Assembly (NCBI RefSeq): GCF_027853915.1
Contig: NZ_JAQGLA010000004.1
Span: forward strand, 142,959 to 206,958
Direction of reading: 5' to 3'
Length of the DNA: 64,000 bases
Source: Saccharopolyspora oryzae
GTDB lineage: Bacteria > Actinomycetota > Actinomycetes > Mycobacteriales > Pseudonocardiaceae
The notes under the pieces were generated by a model. That model ran no database searches, was not told the DNA's origin, and was given only the letters and a program-made list of their open reading frames with translations. Each line of letters starts with the position of its first letter. The stretch's first letter is position 1. The position numbers were made by a program, and so were the translations under genes. Positions 17,640 through 26,138 of the stretch are shown here, one piece after another.

Positions 17640-18584
17640 ATGCCAGCACTGCACCGGACCGAACACCGGCTCGTCGTCTCGGCACCCGCGGATCAGCTGT
17701 ACGCCCTGGTCGCGGACGTGACCCGGTGGCCGGCGGTGTTCGAGCCGAACCTGCACGTGCACCACCTCGAGCGCGGCGACCGCCACGAGCGGTTCCGGTT
17801 GTGGGCGCTGCTCAACGGCACCGTCAAGAGCTGGACCTCGCGCCGGGAGCTCGACCCGGTGCGGCGGACGGTGTCCTTCGAGCAGGAGGTCAGCCAGCCG
17901 CCGGTGGCCTCGATGGGCGGGCAGTGGCGGCTCGACGCGCTGCCCGACGGGCGCACCGAAGTCGTGCTGCTGCACCACTTCAGCGCGGTCGGCGACGACC
18001 CGGACACCGTCGACTGGATCAACCGGGCGGTGGACGGCAACAGCGAGAAGGAGCTCGCCGCGCTGCGCACGGTGGCCGAACGCGCCGACGACATCGACGA
18101 CGTGGTCTTCTCGTTCGAGGACTCGGTCCGCTCCACCGGAAGTGCCGACGACTGCTACGAGTTCGTCGACCGCGCCGACCTGTGGGCGCAGCGCCTGCCG
18201 CACGTGCAGGCGGTGTCGCTGCGGGAGGACGAACCGGGCGTCCAGGAGCTGTCGATGGACACCGTCACCGAAGGCGGCGCGACCCACACCACCCGCTCCT
18301 ACCGGATCTGCGCGAGCGGGGAGTGGATCGCCTACAAGCAGGTCGTGCTGCCCGCGCTGCTGTCCGGCCACAGTGGACTCTGGACGTTCCGGGAGGACGC
18401 CGGCACCACGACGGTCACCGCGCGGCACACCGTCTCGATCAGGACGGAGGCGGTCGAGGAAGTCCTGGGGGCGGGCAGCACGCTGGCCGATGCTCGGCGG
18501 TTCGTCCGCTCGGCGCTGGGGAACAACAGCCTCACGACGCTCAAGCACACGAGCGAGTTCGCCGCCGGGAAGGGCGATCGGTGA
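17640..18584 (+). CDS. Di-domain aromatase/cyclase (ActVII-like)
   Basis: 314 residues from ATG 17640 behind an AGGAGG-type site. Two START/Bet v1-like halves are present: residues 1 to about 150 (TEHRLVVSAPADQLYALVADVTRWPAVFE), and a second half from about residue 165 (DCYEFVDRADLWAQRLPHV ... THTTRSYRICASGEWIAYKQ). Di-domain enzymes aromatise the first ring of C-9-reduced polyketides, which fits the ketoreductase in the cluster. The stop overlaps the GTG of the MBL cyclase, implying a coupled cyclisation module. Confidence 0.93.
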   Translation: MPALHRTEHRLVVSAPADQLYALVADVTRWPAVFEPNLHVHHLERGDRHERFRLWALLNGTVKSWTSRRELDPVRRTVSFEQEVSQPPVASMGGQWRLDALPDGRTEVVLLHHFSAVGDDPDTVDWINRAVDGNSEKELAALRTVAERADDIDDVVFSFEDSVRSTGSADDCYEFVDRADLWAQRLPHVQAVSLREDEPGVQELSMDTVTEGGATHTTRSYRICASGEWIAYKQVVLPALLSGHSGLWTFREDAGTTTVTARHTVSIRTEAVEEVLGAGSTLADARRFVRSALGNNSLTTLKHTSEFAAGKGDR

Positions 18585-19495
18585 ACGCCGCGCCCGAACC
18601 GAAGCTGGTCGAGATCGCCGACGGCGTCTACGCCCACACCCAGCCCAACGGCGGCTGGTGCCTGAACAACTCGGGCCTGATCGCGGGGCGCGACGGGGTC
18701 GTGGTCGTGGACACCGCCGCCACCGAGCGCCGGGCGCTGCTCCTGCGGGATGCCGTGGACGGGCTCGGGGCCGGTGAGCACCGCACGATCGTCAACACCC
18801 ACCACCACGGCGATCACGTGTTCGGCAACTTCGCCTTCGGCCCGGCGGCGACCATCATCGCGCACGAGCGGGCACGGGTGGAGATCGCCGAGACCGGCCT
18901 CGGGCTGACGCAGCTGTGGCCGGACGTGGAGTGGGGTGACGTCCGGCTCGTGCTGCCCACCGTGACCTTCCGGGACCGGATGACCCTGCACGTCGACGAC
19001 CGCGTGGTGGAGCTGCACCACGTCGGCCCGGCGCACACCACCAACGACGTGGTGGCCTGGCTGCCTGCGGACCGGGTGCTGTTCGCCGGGGACGTCCTGC
19101 TGAACGGCTGCACGCCGTTCAACCTGATGGGCTCGATCGCCGGCAGCCTGCAGGCGCTCGACCGGCTGCGCGGGCTCGGCGCGGAGGTCGTCGTCGGCGG
19201 GCACGGCGAGGTGTGCGGGCCCGAGGTCATCGACCGGACCGAGGCCTACCTGCGCTGGGTCCAGCAGGTCGCGGCGACCGGTCACGCCGAGGGCCTGTCC
19301 CCGCTGGAGCTGGCCCGGCGGACCGGGCTGGGCGACTACGCCGACCTGCTCGATCCCGAACGGCTCGTCGGCAACCTGCACCGCGCCTACGCCGAGCTCG
19401 ACGGGGGAGAGCTCGGAAGACCGCTGGACGTGGTGCGCATCTTCGGCGAGATGATCGAGTTCAACGACGGCCAGCTGCCCACCTGCCTGGCGTGA
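18581..19495 (+). CDS. MBL-fold cyclase (ActIV-like)
   Basis: 304 residues from GTG 18581, overlapping the aromatase stop. Metallo-beta-lactamase fold with the zinc motif [12 protein letters not shown], then [28 protein letters not shown] and VVGGHGEV. Members of this group in type II clusters, such as ActIV in actinorhodin, act as second/third-ring cyclase-thioesterases. Here it should close the second ring and release the chain. It lies inside the PKS operon between the aromatase and carboxylase genes. Confidence 0.88.
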   Translation: MNAAPEPKLVEIADGVYAHTQPNGGWCLNNSGLIAGRDGVVVVDTAATERRALLLRDAVDGLGAGEHRTIVNTHHHGDHVFGNFAFGPAATIIAHERARVEIAETGLGLTQLWPDVEWGDVRLVLPTVTFRDRMTLHVDDRVVELHHVGPAHTTNDVVAWLPADRVLFAGDVLLNGCTPFNLMGSIAGSLQALDRLRGLGAEVVVGGHGEVCGPEVIDRTEAYLRWVQQVAATGHAEGLSPLELARRTGLGDYADLLDPERLVGNLHRAYAELDGGELGRPLDVVRIFGEMIEFNDGQLPTCLA

Positions 19496-19520
19496 CGCGG
19501 CGCGCGGAGGAGATCTGAGC

Positions 19521-21185
19521 ATGACCCAGACCATCGGGCAGGCCGAGTGGGTGCTGTGCGAGCGCTGCACGACACCGGTCTACGGCAAGCGCTGGGACGC
19601 GAACCTGCGGGTGTGCGTCGAGTGCGGGCAGCACGGGAGGCTGACCGCGTGGCAGCGGCTGCGCCAGCTCGCCGATCCGGAGGAGCTGGAACCGCTGGAG
19701 CTGCCGGTCGTCGGCGCGGATCCGCTGGAGTTCGTCGACAGCCGGCCGTACCCGGCCCGGCTGGCCGACGCGCGCCGCCGGACCGGGCTGGACGAAGCGG
19801 TGGTGTGCGCGCGGATCCACGTGCACGGCGCTCCCGCGATCGCCGCGGTGATGGACTTCGGCTTCCTCGGCGGGAGCCTCGGCAGCGACGTCGGCGAGAT
19901 GATCACGCGCGCGGCCGAGCAGGCGCTCGCCGAGCGGGTTCCGCTGCTGCTGGTCACCGCCTCCGGCGGCGCGCGCATGCAGGAGGGCGCGTTGTCGCTG
20001 ATGCAGATGGCCAGGACGAGCGCGGCGCTGGCGCGCTTGGACCGGGCCGGGGTCCTGACCATCAGCCTGGTCACCGACCCGACCTTCGGCGGGGTCGCCG
20101 CCTCGTTCGCGACCTCGACCGACGTGGTGATCGCCGAACCGGCGGCCCGGCTGGGCTTCGCCGGGCGGCGGGTCGTCGAGCAGACCATCCGCCAGCAGCT
20201 GCCGCCCGACTTCCAGACCGTCGAACTGCTCGCCGAGAAGGGGTTCGTGGACCTCGTGGTCGCCCGCGGGAGGCTGCGCCACGAGCTGGGCAGGCTCCTC
20301 CGCGTGGCCGAATCCGCGAGCAGCACCGGGGAATCGGTACGCGCGGAAATCCTGCGCGATCCGGATCAGCTGCCCGAAACCGATGCGTGGCAGCAGGTCC
20401 GCGACGCCCGCGACCTGGACCGGCCGACGGCGCTGGACTACTTCGCGCTCGCCTTCGAGGACTTCCAGGAACTGCGCGGAGACCGGGTCGGCGGGGACTG
20501 CCCGGCGGTGGTCGCCGGCACCGCCTGGCTCGGCGGGCGGCCGGTGGTGGTGATCGGCCAGCAGAAGGGCCACACCCCGGCGGAGCTGACCGAGCGCAAC
20601 TTCGGCATGCCGAGCCCGGCCGGGTACCGCAAGGCAGCGCGGATGATGCGCCTGGCGGACAAGCTCGGCCTGCCCGTCGTCACACTCGTCGACACCCCGG
20701 GCGCGTACCCGGGCGCCGAGGCCGAGGAACGGGGACAGGCGTTCGCCATCGCCGAGAACCTCAAGCTGATGGCCGGTTTGCGGGTGCCGGTGGTCTCCGC
20801 GGTCATCGGCGAGGGCGGCAGCGGTGGTGCGCTGGGCATCGCGGTGGCCAACCGGATCCTGATGTTCTCCAGCGCGACGTACTCGGTCATCAGCCCGGAA
20901 GGCTGCGCGGCGATCCTCTGGAAGGACCCGGCGGCCGCGCCGAAGGCCGCCGCCGCGCTCGGCATCACGGCGCGCGATCTGCTGCGCCTCGGGGTCGTAG
21001 ACGGCGTGATCCCCGAACCGGACGGCGGAACCGGCGCCGATCCGGTGCTGGCCGCGCGGCGGCTGCGCGACGCGCTGTGCGCCGGCCTGGACGACTTCGC
21101 GGGTCAGGACGGCGACGAGCTGGTGGAACACCGCTACCGGAGGTTCCGGCGACTCGGCCCGCTGACGCCCCCGGACGCCGGATGA
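19521..21185 (+). CDS. Acetyl-CoA carboxylase carboxyltransferase, AccD-AccA fusion
   Basis: 554 residues. The N-terminal half is AccD-like, with a zinc ribbon of two C-x2-C pairs (LCERCTTP ... [10 protein letters not shown]), [15 protein letters not shown] and [19 protein letters not shown]. The C-terminal half is AccA-like: [66 protein letters not shown] and [14 protein letters not shown]. It is a single-chain carboxyltransferase making malonyl-CoA, the PKS extender. It is ATG-initiated 25 bp after the MBL gene and ends the first stretch of the PKS operon, just before the structured repeat. Confidence 0.94.
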   Translation: MTQTIGQAEWVLCERCTTPVYGKRWDANLRVCVECGQHGRLTAWQRLRQLADPEELEPLELPVVGADPLEFVDSRPYPARLADARRRTGLDEAVVCARIHVHGAPAIAAVMDFGFLGGSLGSDVGEMITRAAEQALAERVPLLLVTASGGARMQEGALSLMQMARTSAALARLDRAGVLTISLVTDPTFGGVAASFATSTDVVIAEPAARLGFAGRRVVEQTIRQQLPPDFQTVELLAEKGFVDLVVARGRLRHELGRLLRVAESASSTGESVRAEILRDPDQLPETDAWQQVRDARDLDRPTALDYFALAFEDFQELRGDRVGGDCPAVVAGTAWLGGRPVVVIGQQKGHTPAELTERNFGMPSPAGYRKAARMMRLADKLGLPVVTLVDTPGAYPGAEAEERGQAFAIAENLKLMAGLRVPVVSAVIGEGGSGGALGIAVANRILMFSSATYSVISPEGCAAILWKDPAAAPKAAAALGITARDLLRLGVVDGVIPEPDGGTGADPVLAARRLRDALCAGLDDFAGQDGDELVEHRYRRFRRLGPLTPPDAG

Positions 21186-21214
21186 GCGTTCAACCTCAAT
21201 GAGGTTTTCCATCC

Positions 21215-21381
21215 TCGTTTTGCTCGGCGGTGCCGGTAGCGGAACCTCAGCGCCCGCCTGGACTACGGGTGCCCGACTTTATGTATGCCAATACACGGCA
21301 GTCGGGCCGTCCTCGCCAGGCGAACGCTGAGAACCCGCGGCGGTGCAAGCGCCGAGGGTGGGCTATGCGCCTGCGGCGCAT
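21215..21381 (+). repeat. 167-bp structured repeat, copy 1
   Basis: It aligns without gaps to 25369-25535 with 18 differences (about 89 % identity). It folds into a long helix: CAGCG/CGCTG and CGCCTGG/CCAGGCG around a 2x2 internal loop (21248-21261 with 21316-21329). A nested hairpin, GCCCGACT/AGTCGGGC then TGTAT-GCCA-ATACA, sits at 21271-21307. A CGGCG/CGCCG helix follows, then a terminal ATGCGCC-TGC-GGCGCAT hairpin (21365-21381). Twelve of the 18 differences lie in two stems and are all paired compensations. It sits between the AccD-AccA gene and accC. It is an RNA element or mobile palindromic repeat; the identity is unknown. Confidence 0.85.
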
Positions 21382-21465
21382 GCGACCCTCACCGCGCGGT
21401 GCCGGGCATGCCTCGCAGTCGCAGACCAGACAGGATGAAAAAGGCCCAATGGATCGGAGAGCGCG

Positions 21466-22818
21466 ATGTTCGAGAAGGTACTGGTCGCCAACCGGGGCGA
21501 GATCGCGCTGCGCGTCATCCGCAGCTGCGACGAACTGGGCATCCGCACCGTCGCCGTGCACTCCACAGTGGACCGCGATTCGGCCCCGGTGCGCGCCGCG
21601 GACGAGTCGGTGCAGATCGGTCCGCCGTCGCCGACCCGCAGCTACCTCAACGCGGCGGCGGTGCTGGAAGCCGCAGCGCGCACGGGTGCCGAAGCGATCC
21701 ACCCCGGCTACGGCTTCCTGTCCGAGGACGCCTTCTTCGCCGATGCCTGCGAGAACGCCGGGATCACGCTGATCGGCCCGCCCGCCGCGGTGATGGCGCG
21801 CCTCGGGGACAAGACGTCGGCGCGGGCGACCATGGTGCAGGCGGGGCTTCCGCTGCTGCCGGGCAGCGTCGACCCGCTCGCCCCCGAAGACGCGCTGGAA
21901 CTCGCGAACAGCATCGGATATCCGGTCATCGTCAAGGCGGCGGCCGGTGGTGGCGGGCGCGGGATGCGGATCGTCCGCCGCGGCGAGGACTTCGCCGAGG
22001 CCTACCGGCAGACGCAGGCCACCGCGCAGCTGCTGTTCGGCGACGGCCGGGTCTACGTGGAGAAGTACCTGGAACGGGCGCGGCACGTCGAGGTCCAGGT
22101 GCTGGCCGACGGCCACGGCCGCGTGATCCACCTCGGCGAGCGGGACTGCACGATGCAGCGCAGGCACCAGAAGTTGGTGGAGGAGACGCCGGCGCCGCGC
22201 CTGCCCGACGGCCTCGCCGAGCGCATCTGCGCCGCAGCCGTCACCGGTGCCCGGGCTGCGGGCTACGTCGGTGCCGGCACGTTCGAGTTCCTGGTCCAGG
22301 ACGGCGACTTCTACTTCATGGAGGTCAACTGCCGGATCCAGGTCGAGCACCCGGTCACCGAGGTGGTCACCGGCATCGACCTGGTCCGCGAGCAGATCAG
22401 GATCGCGGCCGGCCACGCGCTGGAGCTCGGCCAGGACGAGGTGGAGCGCCGCGGTGTGGCCATCGAGTGCCGCATCAACGCCGAGGACCCGGCGGCCGAC
22501 TTCATGCCGACACCCGGGCTGCTGCGCGAATTCGTCCCGTCCGGCGGGCCGTTCGTCCGCGTGGACACCCACGCGCACGCCGGTTACGAGGTGCCGCCCA
22601 ACTACGACTCGCTGCTGGCGAAGCTCGTGGTGTGGGGCCGTGACCGGGAGGAGGCCATCGGCCGGATGCGCCGGGCCATCGGGGAGTTCCGGATCGAGGG
22701 CGACCGGGTGCGCACGACCGGCGACTTCCTGCGCCGGATCATCGACGACGAACGCTTCCGCAAGGCCGAGCACACCACCCGCCTCGCCGAAGAGCTCGCC
22801 CGAGCGGCGACCAGCTGA
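21466..22818 (+). CDS. accC: Biotin carboxylase subunit of acetyl-CoA carboxylase
   Basis: 450 residues from ATG 21466. The N-terminal biotin carboxylase domain starts MFEKVLVANRGEIALRVIRSC. The ATP-grasp core holds KAAAGGGGRGMRIV, CTMQRRHQKLVEE and MEVNCRIQVEHPVTE (catalytic Glu and Arg region), with ECRINAEDP later. The length is the usual 450 aa of a stand-alone AccC. It carboxylates the biotin of AccB with bicarbonate and ATP. It is separated from the AccD-AccA gene by the 280-bp region containing repeat copy 1, and ends at a strong terminator. Confidence 0.97.
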   Translation: MFEKVLVANRGEIALRVIRSCDELGIRTVAVHSTVDRDSAPVRAADESVQIGPPSPTRSYLNAAAVLEAAARTGAEAIHPGYGFLSEDAFFADACENAGITLIGPPAAVMARLGDKTSARATMVQAGLPLLPGSVDPLAPEDALELANSIGYPVIVKAAAGGGGRGMRIVRRGEDFAEAYRQTQATAQLLFGDGRVYVEKYLERARHVEVQVLADGHGRVIHLGERDCTMQRRHQKLVEETPAPRLPDGLAERICAAAVTGARAAGYVGAGTFEFLVQDGDFYFMEVNCRIQVEHPVTEVVTGIDLVREQIRIAAGHALELGQDEVERRGVAIECRINAEDPAADFMPTPGLLREFVPSGGPFVRVDTHAHAGYEVPPNYDSLLAKLVVWGRDREEAIGRMRRAIGEFRIEGDRVRTTGDFLRRIIDDERFRKAEHTTRLAEELARAATS

Positions 22819-22822
22819 GCGC

Positions 22823-22856
22823 AGAGCCCCTCCGATCCCGCGATCGGAGGGGCTCT
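22823..22856. terminator. Bidirectional hairpin terminator
   Basis: A perfect 15-bp stem with a 4-nt loop between the convergent accC and 4,6-dehydratase genes, which are only 42 bp apart. Confidence 0.9.
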
Positions 22857-22860
22857 GGGC

Positions 22861-23829
22861 TCAGCGGTTCTCGTTGCTGGACCAGTGATCCGGATTCGCC
22901 CGGTACCACTCGACGACCTGGGCCAAGCCCTCCTCGAAGTTCCAGCGCGGGGCGAATCCGAGCTCGGCGCGGATCTTCGAGTCGTCGATCGAGTAGCGCA
23001 GGTCGTGCCCCTTGCGGTCCTCGACGTGGTGCAGCAGGCTCCGGTCGGCGCCGCACAGCTCCAGCAGCTTCTCGGTGATCTGCAGGTTCGTGCGCTCGGT
23101 TCCCCCGCCGACGTTGTAGATCTCGCCGGCCCGGCCCTTGGTGAGCACGAGGTGGATGGCGGTGCAGTGGTCCTTCACGTGCAGCCACTCCCGCACGTTG
23201 CGGCCGTCGCCGTACAGCGGGACGGGCCTTCCCCTGAGCAGGTTCGTGGTGAACAGCGGGATCAGCTTCTCGACGTGCTGGTACGGGCCGTAGTTGTTGC
23301 TGCACCGCGTGATCCGCACGTCCAGCCCGTGGGTCCGCCAGTAGGAGCGCGCGATCAGGTCGCTGCCCGCCTTGGACGCCGCGTACGGCGAGTTCGGCAG
23401 CAGCGGCTCCTCCTCGGTCCACGAACCCCGCGGGATGGAGCCGTACACCTCGTCGGTGGAGACGTGCACGACGGTCCGGACCCCGGAGTGCAGGCAGCAG
23501 TCCAGCAGCGTCTGGGTGCCGAGCACGTTGGTGCGCACGAAATCCGCTGCCGCGGTCAACGACCTGTCCACATGGGACTCGGCGGCGAAGTGGACGACCG
23601 CGTCGTGGCCGGGCAAGGTGCGCAGGAGCAGCTCCTGATCGCAGACGTCGCCCCGCACGAAGGTCAGCCGCGGGTCGCCCATCGGCAGGTTCGCCGTGCT
23701 CCCCGCGTAGGTCAGCTTGTCGACGACGGTCACCCCGGCGCCTTCGCAGCCGGGGTGGTCGTCGGCCAGCACGGACCGGACGTACTGGGAACCGATGAAA
23801 CCCGCCCCGCCGGTGACGAGGATCTTCAT
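22861..23829 (-). CDS. rfbB: dTDP-glucose 4,6-dehydratase
   Basis: 322 residues from ATG 23829. It is an extended SDR with MKILVTGGAGFIGSQYVRSV, HFAAESHVDRS, the active-site STDEVYGS (Thr-Asp-Glu), YAASKAGSD (Tyr-x3-Lys) and SNNYGPYQHVEKLIPL, all RmlB signatures. It makes dTDP-4-keto-6-deoxyglucose, the branch point of the deoxysugar pathway. It is divergent from the 2,3-dehydratase gene over a 200-bp promoter region with a SARP box. Confidence 0.96.
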   Translation of the reverse strand: MKILVTGGAGFIGSQYVRSVLADDHPGCEGAGVTVVDKLTYAGSTANLPMGDPRLTFVRGDVCDQELLLRTLPGHDAVVHFAAESHVDRSLTAAADFVRTNVLGTQTLLDCCLHSGVRTVVHVSTDEVYGSIPRGSWTEEEPLLPNSPYAASKAGSDLIARSYWRTHGLDVRITRCSNNYGPYQHVEKLIPLFTTNLLRGRPVPLYGDGRNVREWLHVKDHCTAIHLVLTKGRAGEIYNVGGGTERTNLQITEKLLELCGADRSLLHHVEDRKGHDLRYSIDDSKIRAELGFAPRWNFEEGLAQVVEWYRANPDHWSSNENR

Positions 23830-23922
23830 TGTCCGCCCCTTTCCAGGCATGGCGCTCGCTGCCAGGCGGATGCTGCCGGGTTCGGATCGAGACCCGGTGG
23901 AGCTCGTGCCGTCCACCGTCCC

Positions 23923-23951
23923 TCGAGCGGGACTTCCGCTCGCTTCGAGCG
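23923..23951. promoter_or_regulatory. SARP box, two identical heptamers at 22-bp spacing
   Basis: TCGAGCG at 23923 and again at 23945, exactly two 11-bp units apart with a degenerate middle unit, in the divergent 4,6-dehydratase/2,3-dehydratase promoter. Confidence 0.62.
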
Positions 23952-24029
23952 CGGTGCCGCACCCTCGGTGCAGTCCTGGCGCAGGAGAGGGACCGATCGG
24001 AATGAAGCGAACCTGAGCAGGGAGGCACC

Positions 24030-25352
24030 GTGTTCCGGGATATCTCGGCGTTCCACGACTGGTTCGCCGACCGCAGCCGGGCGAACGCCTACCGCGTCGC
24101 CCGCACCCCGCTGGACCAGCTCGACGGATGGCACTTCGACGCCGAGACCAACCTCGTGCACCGCAGCGGGCGGTTCTACTCCATCGAGGGGCTGGAGGTC
24201 GTCACCGACCACCGCGAGGTGGAGTCCTGGACGCAACCGATCATCCGGCAACCGGAGATCGGCATCCTCGGCATCCTGGTCAAGGAGTTCGACGGCGTTC
24301 CGCACTGCCTGATGCAGGCGAAGATGGAACCCGGCAACATCAACATGATCCAGCTCTCGCCGACGGTGCAGGCGACCCGGAGCAACTACATGCGGGTCCA
24401 CCAGGGCAACGCGGTGCCGTACCTGGAGTACTTCGTCGCCCCGCGCCGGGGCCGGGTGGTCTTCGACGCGCTGCAGTCCGAGCAGGGCTCCTGGTTCCTC
24501 AACAAGCGCAACCGGAACATGATCGTCGAGGTCGCCGACGAGGTCGAGCTGCTCGAGGACTTCCGCTGGCTGACCTTCGACCAGCTCGGCGAACTGCTGC
24601 GCGAGGACAACCTGGTGAACATGGACTCCCGGACCGTGCTGTCCGGGCTCCCGTTCCTGTCCTGGCCCGGTGGTTCTCCCGGTCTGGACGGCCGGGCCGC
24701 CCACCCCGCCGAGGAACTGCTGAGCTGGTTCACCGAAGCCCGCTCCCGGTACCGGCTGGACCGGCGGGTGCTGCCGCTGGCGCAGGTGGGCGGCTGGGTC
24801 CGCGACGCCGAGGTGATCCGCCACGAGAGCAACCGGTACTTCACCGTGGTCGGCGTCGACGTGCAGGCCAGCAACCGCGAGGTGTCGAGCTGGTCGCAGC
24901 CGATGATCAAGCCCAGCGACCGGGGGGTCATCGCGTTCCTGAGCCGCTGGATCGACGGCGTCTTCCACGTTCTGGTGCAGGCCCGCACCGAGGCCGGCAC
25001 CTCCGACGTCGTCGAGATGTCGCCCACGGTCAACTGCATCCCGTCGAACTACCGCGGCTCACCGGTCGCCCAGCGGCCCCGCTACCTCGACCAGGTCCTG
25101 ATGGCACCGGCCTCGTCGGTGCTGCTCGACGTGGTGCACTCGGAGGAGGGCGGCCGGTTCTACCACGCGGAGAACCGCTACCTCGTGGTCGAAACCGACG
25201 AGGCGTTCCCGCCCGAGGTGCCCGAGGACTTCGTCTGGATGACCCCGGAGCAGCTGGTCGGCTTCGTCCGCTACGGCAACTACGTCAACGTAGCCGCGAG
25301 ATGCCTGCTCACCTGCATGAACGTGGGCCATCGAGTACCAGAACCGGTTTAG
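24030..25352 (+). CDS. NDP-hexose 2,3-dehydratase
   Basis: 440 residues from GTG 24030 with GGAGG 5 bp upstream. It has two similar halves, each with the family pattern: FHDWFADRSRANAYRVARTPLDQ early, then W(T/S)QP-I and QLSPTVQATRSNYMRV in the first half, and SSWSQPMIKPSDRG and EMSPTVNCIPSNYRG in the second. These are TylX3/SpnO-like enzymes that remove the C-2 hydroxyl of dTDP-4-keto-6-deoxyglucose. It commits the pathway to a 2-deoxysugar. It is the first gene of the rightward sugar operon; repeat copy 2 follows its stop. Confidence 0.93.
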   Translation: MFRDISAFHDWFADRSRANAYRVARTPLDQLDGWHFDAETNLVHRSGRFYSIEGLEVVTDHREVESWTQPIIRQPEIGILGILVKEFDGVPHCLMQAKMEPGNINMIQLSPTVQATRSNYMRVHQGNAVPYLEYFVAPRRGRVVFDALQSEQGSWFLNKRNRNMIVEVADEVELLEDFRWLTFDQLGELLREDNLVNMDSRTVLSGLPFLSWPGGSPGLDGRAAHPAEELLSWFTEARSRYRLDRRVLPLAQVGGWVRDAEVIRHESNRYFTVVGVDVQASNREVSSWSQPMIKPSDRGVIAFLSRWIDGVFHVLVQARTEAGTSDVVEMSPTVNCIPSNYRGSPVAQRPRYLDQVLMAPASSVLLDVVHSEEGGRFYHAENRYLVVETDEAFPPEVPEDFVWMTPEQLVGFVRYGNYVNVAARCLLTCMNVGHRVPEPV

Positions 25353-25368
25353 AACCTGTCTGAAGCTC

Positions 25369-25535
25369 TCGTTTTGCGTGGCGGTGCGGGTGGCGGAACC
25401 TCAGCGCCCGCCTGGACTCCGGGTGCCAACCCTTATGTATGCCAATACACGGCGGGTTGGCCGTCCTCGCCAGGCGAACGCTGAGAACCCGCGGCGGTGC
25501 AAGCGCCGAGGGTGGGCTAAACGCCTCCGGCGTTT
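25369..25535 (+). repeat. 167-bp structured repeat, copy 2
   Basis: A gapless match to 21215-21381. The nested stem here reads GCCAACCC/GGGTTGGC (25426-25461) instead of GCCCGACT/AGTCGGGC: four base pairs changed on both arms. The terminal hairpin reads AAACGCC-TCC-GGCGTTT instead of ATGCGCC-TGC-GGCGCAT: two pairs changed on both arms. The central TGTAT-GCCA-ATACA and the long outer helix are identical. It lies 16 bp after the 2,3-dehydratase stop, in the same orientation relative to transcription as copy 1. No endonuclease or transposase frame accompanies it. Confidence 0.85.
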
Positions 25536-25605
25536 CAAAGACAAGACCAGAAATCCAGGATCGAAGACCGGCCCGAGCGTGATTCGCGCGCAGAGGAGGC
25601 ATCTG

Positions 25606-26109
25606 TTGAGTGAGCCGAACGACGGGACGCCGGTGGTCGGCGCCGACCGGCTCCGCCAGGCGATGGCCCGGTTCCCGACCGGGGTCACCATCACCACCAC
25701 GCTCGACAAAGCGGGAGAGCCGCAGGGTTTCACCGCGGGCTCGCTGGTGTCGGTGTCCCTGGACCCGCCGCTGATCTCGGTGTGCGTGGCGTACGGGGCG
25801 AACTGCTACCAGGCCTTCGCCGACTGCGACTCGTTCGCGGTGAGCGTGCTGCGCCACGACCAGGGGGAGCTCGCCCGCACGTTCGCCAGCAAGGGCGCGG
25901 ACAAGTTCGCCGCGGACGGGCTCACCACGAGCGCCGGTGGGCTTCCGGTCGTGGAGGGAGCGGTGGTCGCCCTGGAGTGCGACGTCCACGGCCGGCACGC
26001 CGCTGGTGATCACGTGATCCTGGTCGGCCTCGTGCGCGCGGTGGACCTCGCCGACGGGGACCAGCTGCTGTTCGCCGACCGGCTCTTCTCGCGGCTGAGC
26101 CGGTCGTGA
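25606..26109 (+). CDS. Flavin reductase (ActVB-like, FMN:NADH)
   Basis: 167 residues from TTG 25606, chosen because GAGGAGG lies 7 bp upstream; longer frames run back into the repeat element. Flavin-reductase-like fold with FPTGVTITTT, GFTAGSLVSVSLDPPLISVCV, DSFAVSVLRHDQGELARTFAS and DHVILVGLVRAV. This family supplies reduced FMN to two-component monooxygenases. The partner is probably the ActVA-5-like oxygenase at 38252. Its stop overlaps the 26106 GTG, so it is cotranscribed with sugar genes. Confidence 0.88.
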   Translation: MSEPNDGTPVVGADRLRQAMARFPTGVTITTTLDKAGEPQGFTAGSLVSVSLDPPLISVCVAYGANCYQAFADCDSFAVSVLRHDQGELARTFASKGADKFAADGLTTSAGGLPVVEGAVVALECDVHGRHAAGDHVILVGLVRAVDLADGDQLLFADRLFSRLSRS

Positions 26110-26138
26110 CCGCACCCCGCCGGACCGAGGAGGACGAA

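Noticed and set aside
21192..21206. Palindrome AACCTCA-A-TGAGGTT resembling half-sites of the SoxR boxes
   Set aside because: The half-sites are one base apart instead of four and no TTGACC -35 with a 19-bp spacer surrounds them, so it is not a SoxR promoter. It may belong to the repeat's flank.
21230..25545. Short in-frame similar peptides readable through both repeat copies (for example PQRPPGLRVP and PRQANAENPRRCKRRGW)
   Set aside because: Differences between copies concentrate in paired stems and are compensatory at base level, which indicates structure, not protein coding. The frames have no ribosome site of their own.
25378..25605. Extended N-terminus for the flavin reductase reaching into the repeat
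   Set aside because: The extension is entirely repeat sequence, and a strong GAGGAGG precedes the TTG at 25606, which gives a normal-length flavin reductase.
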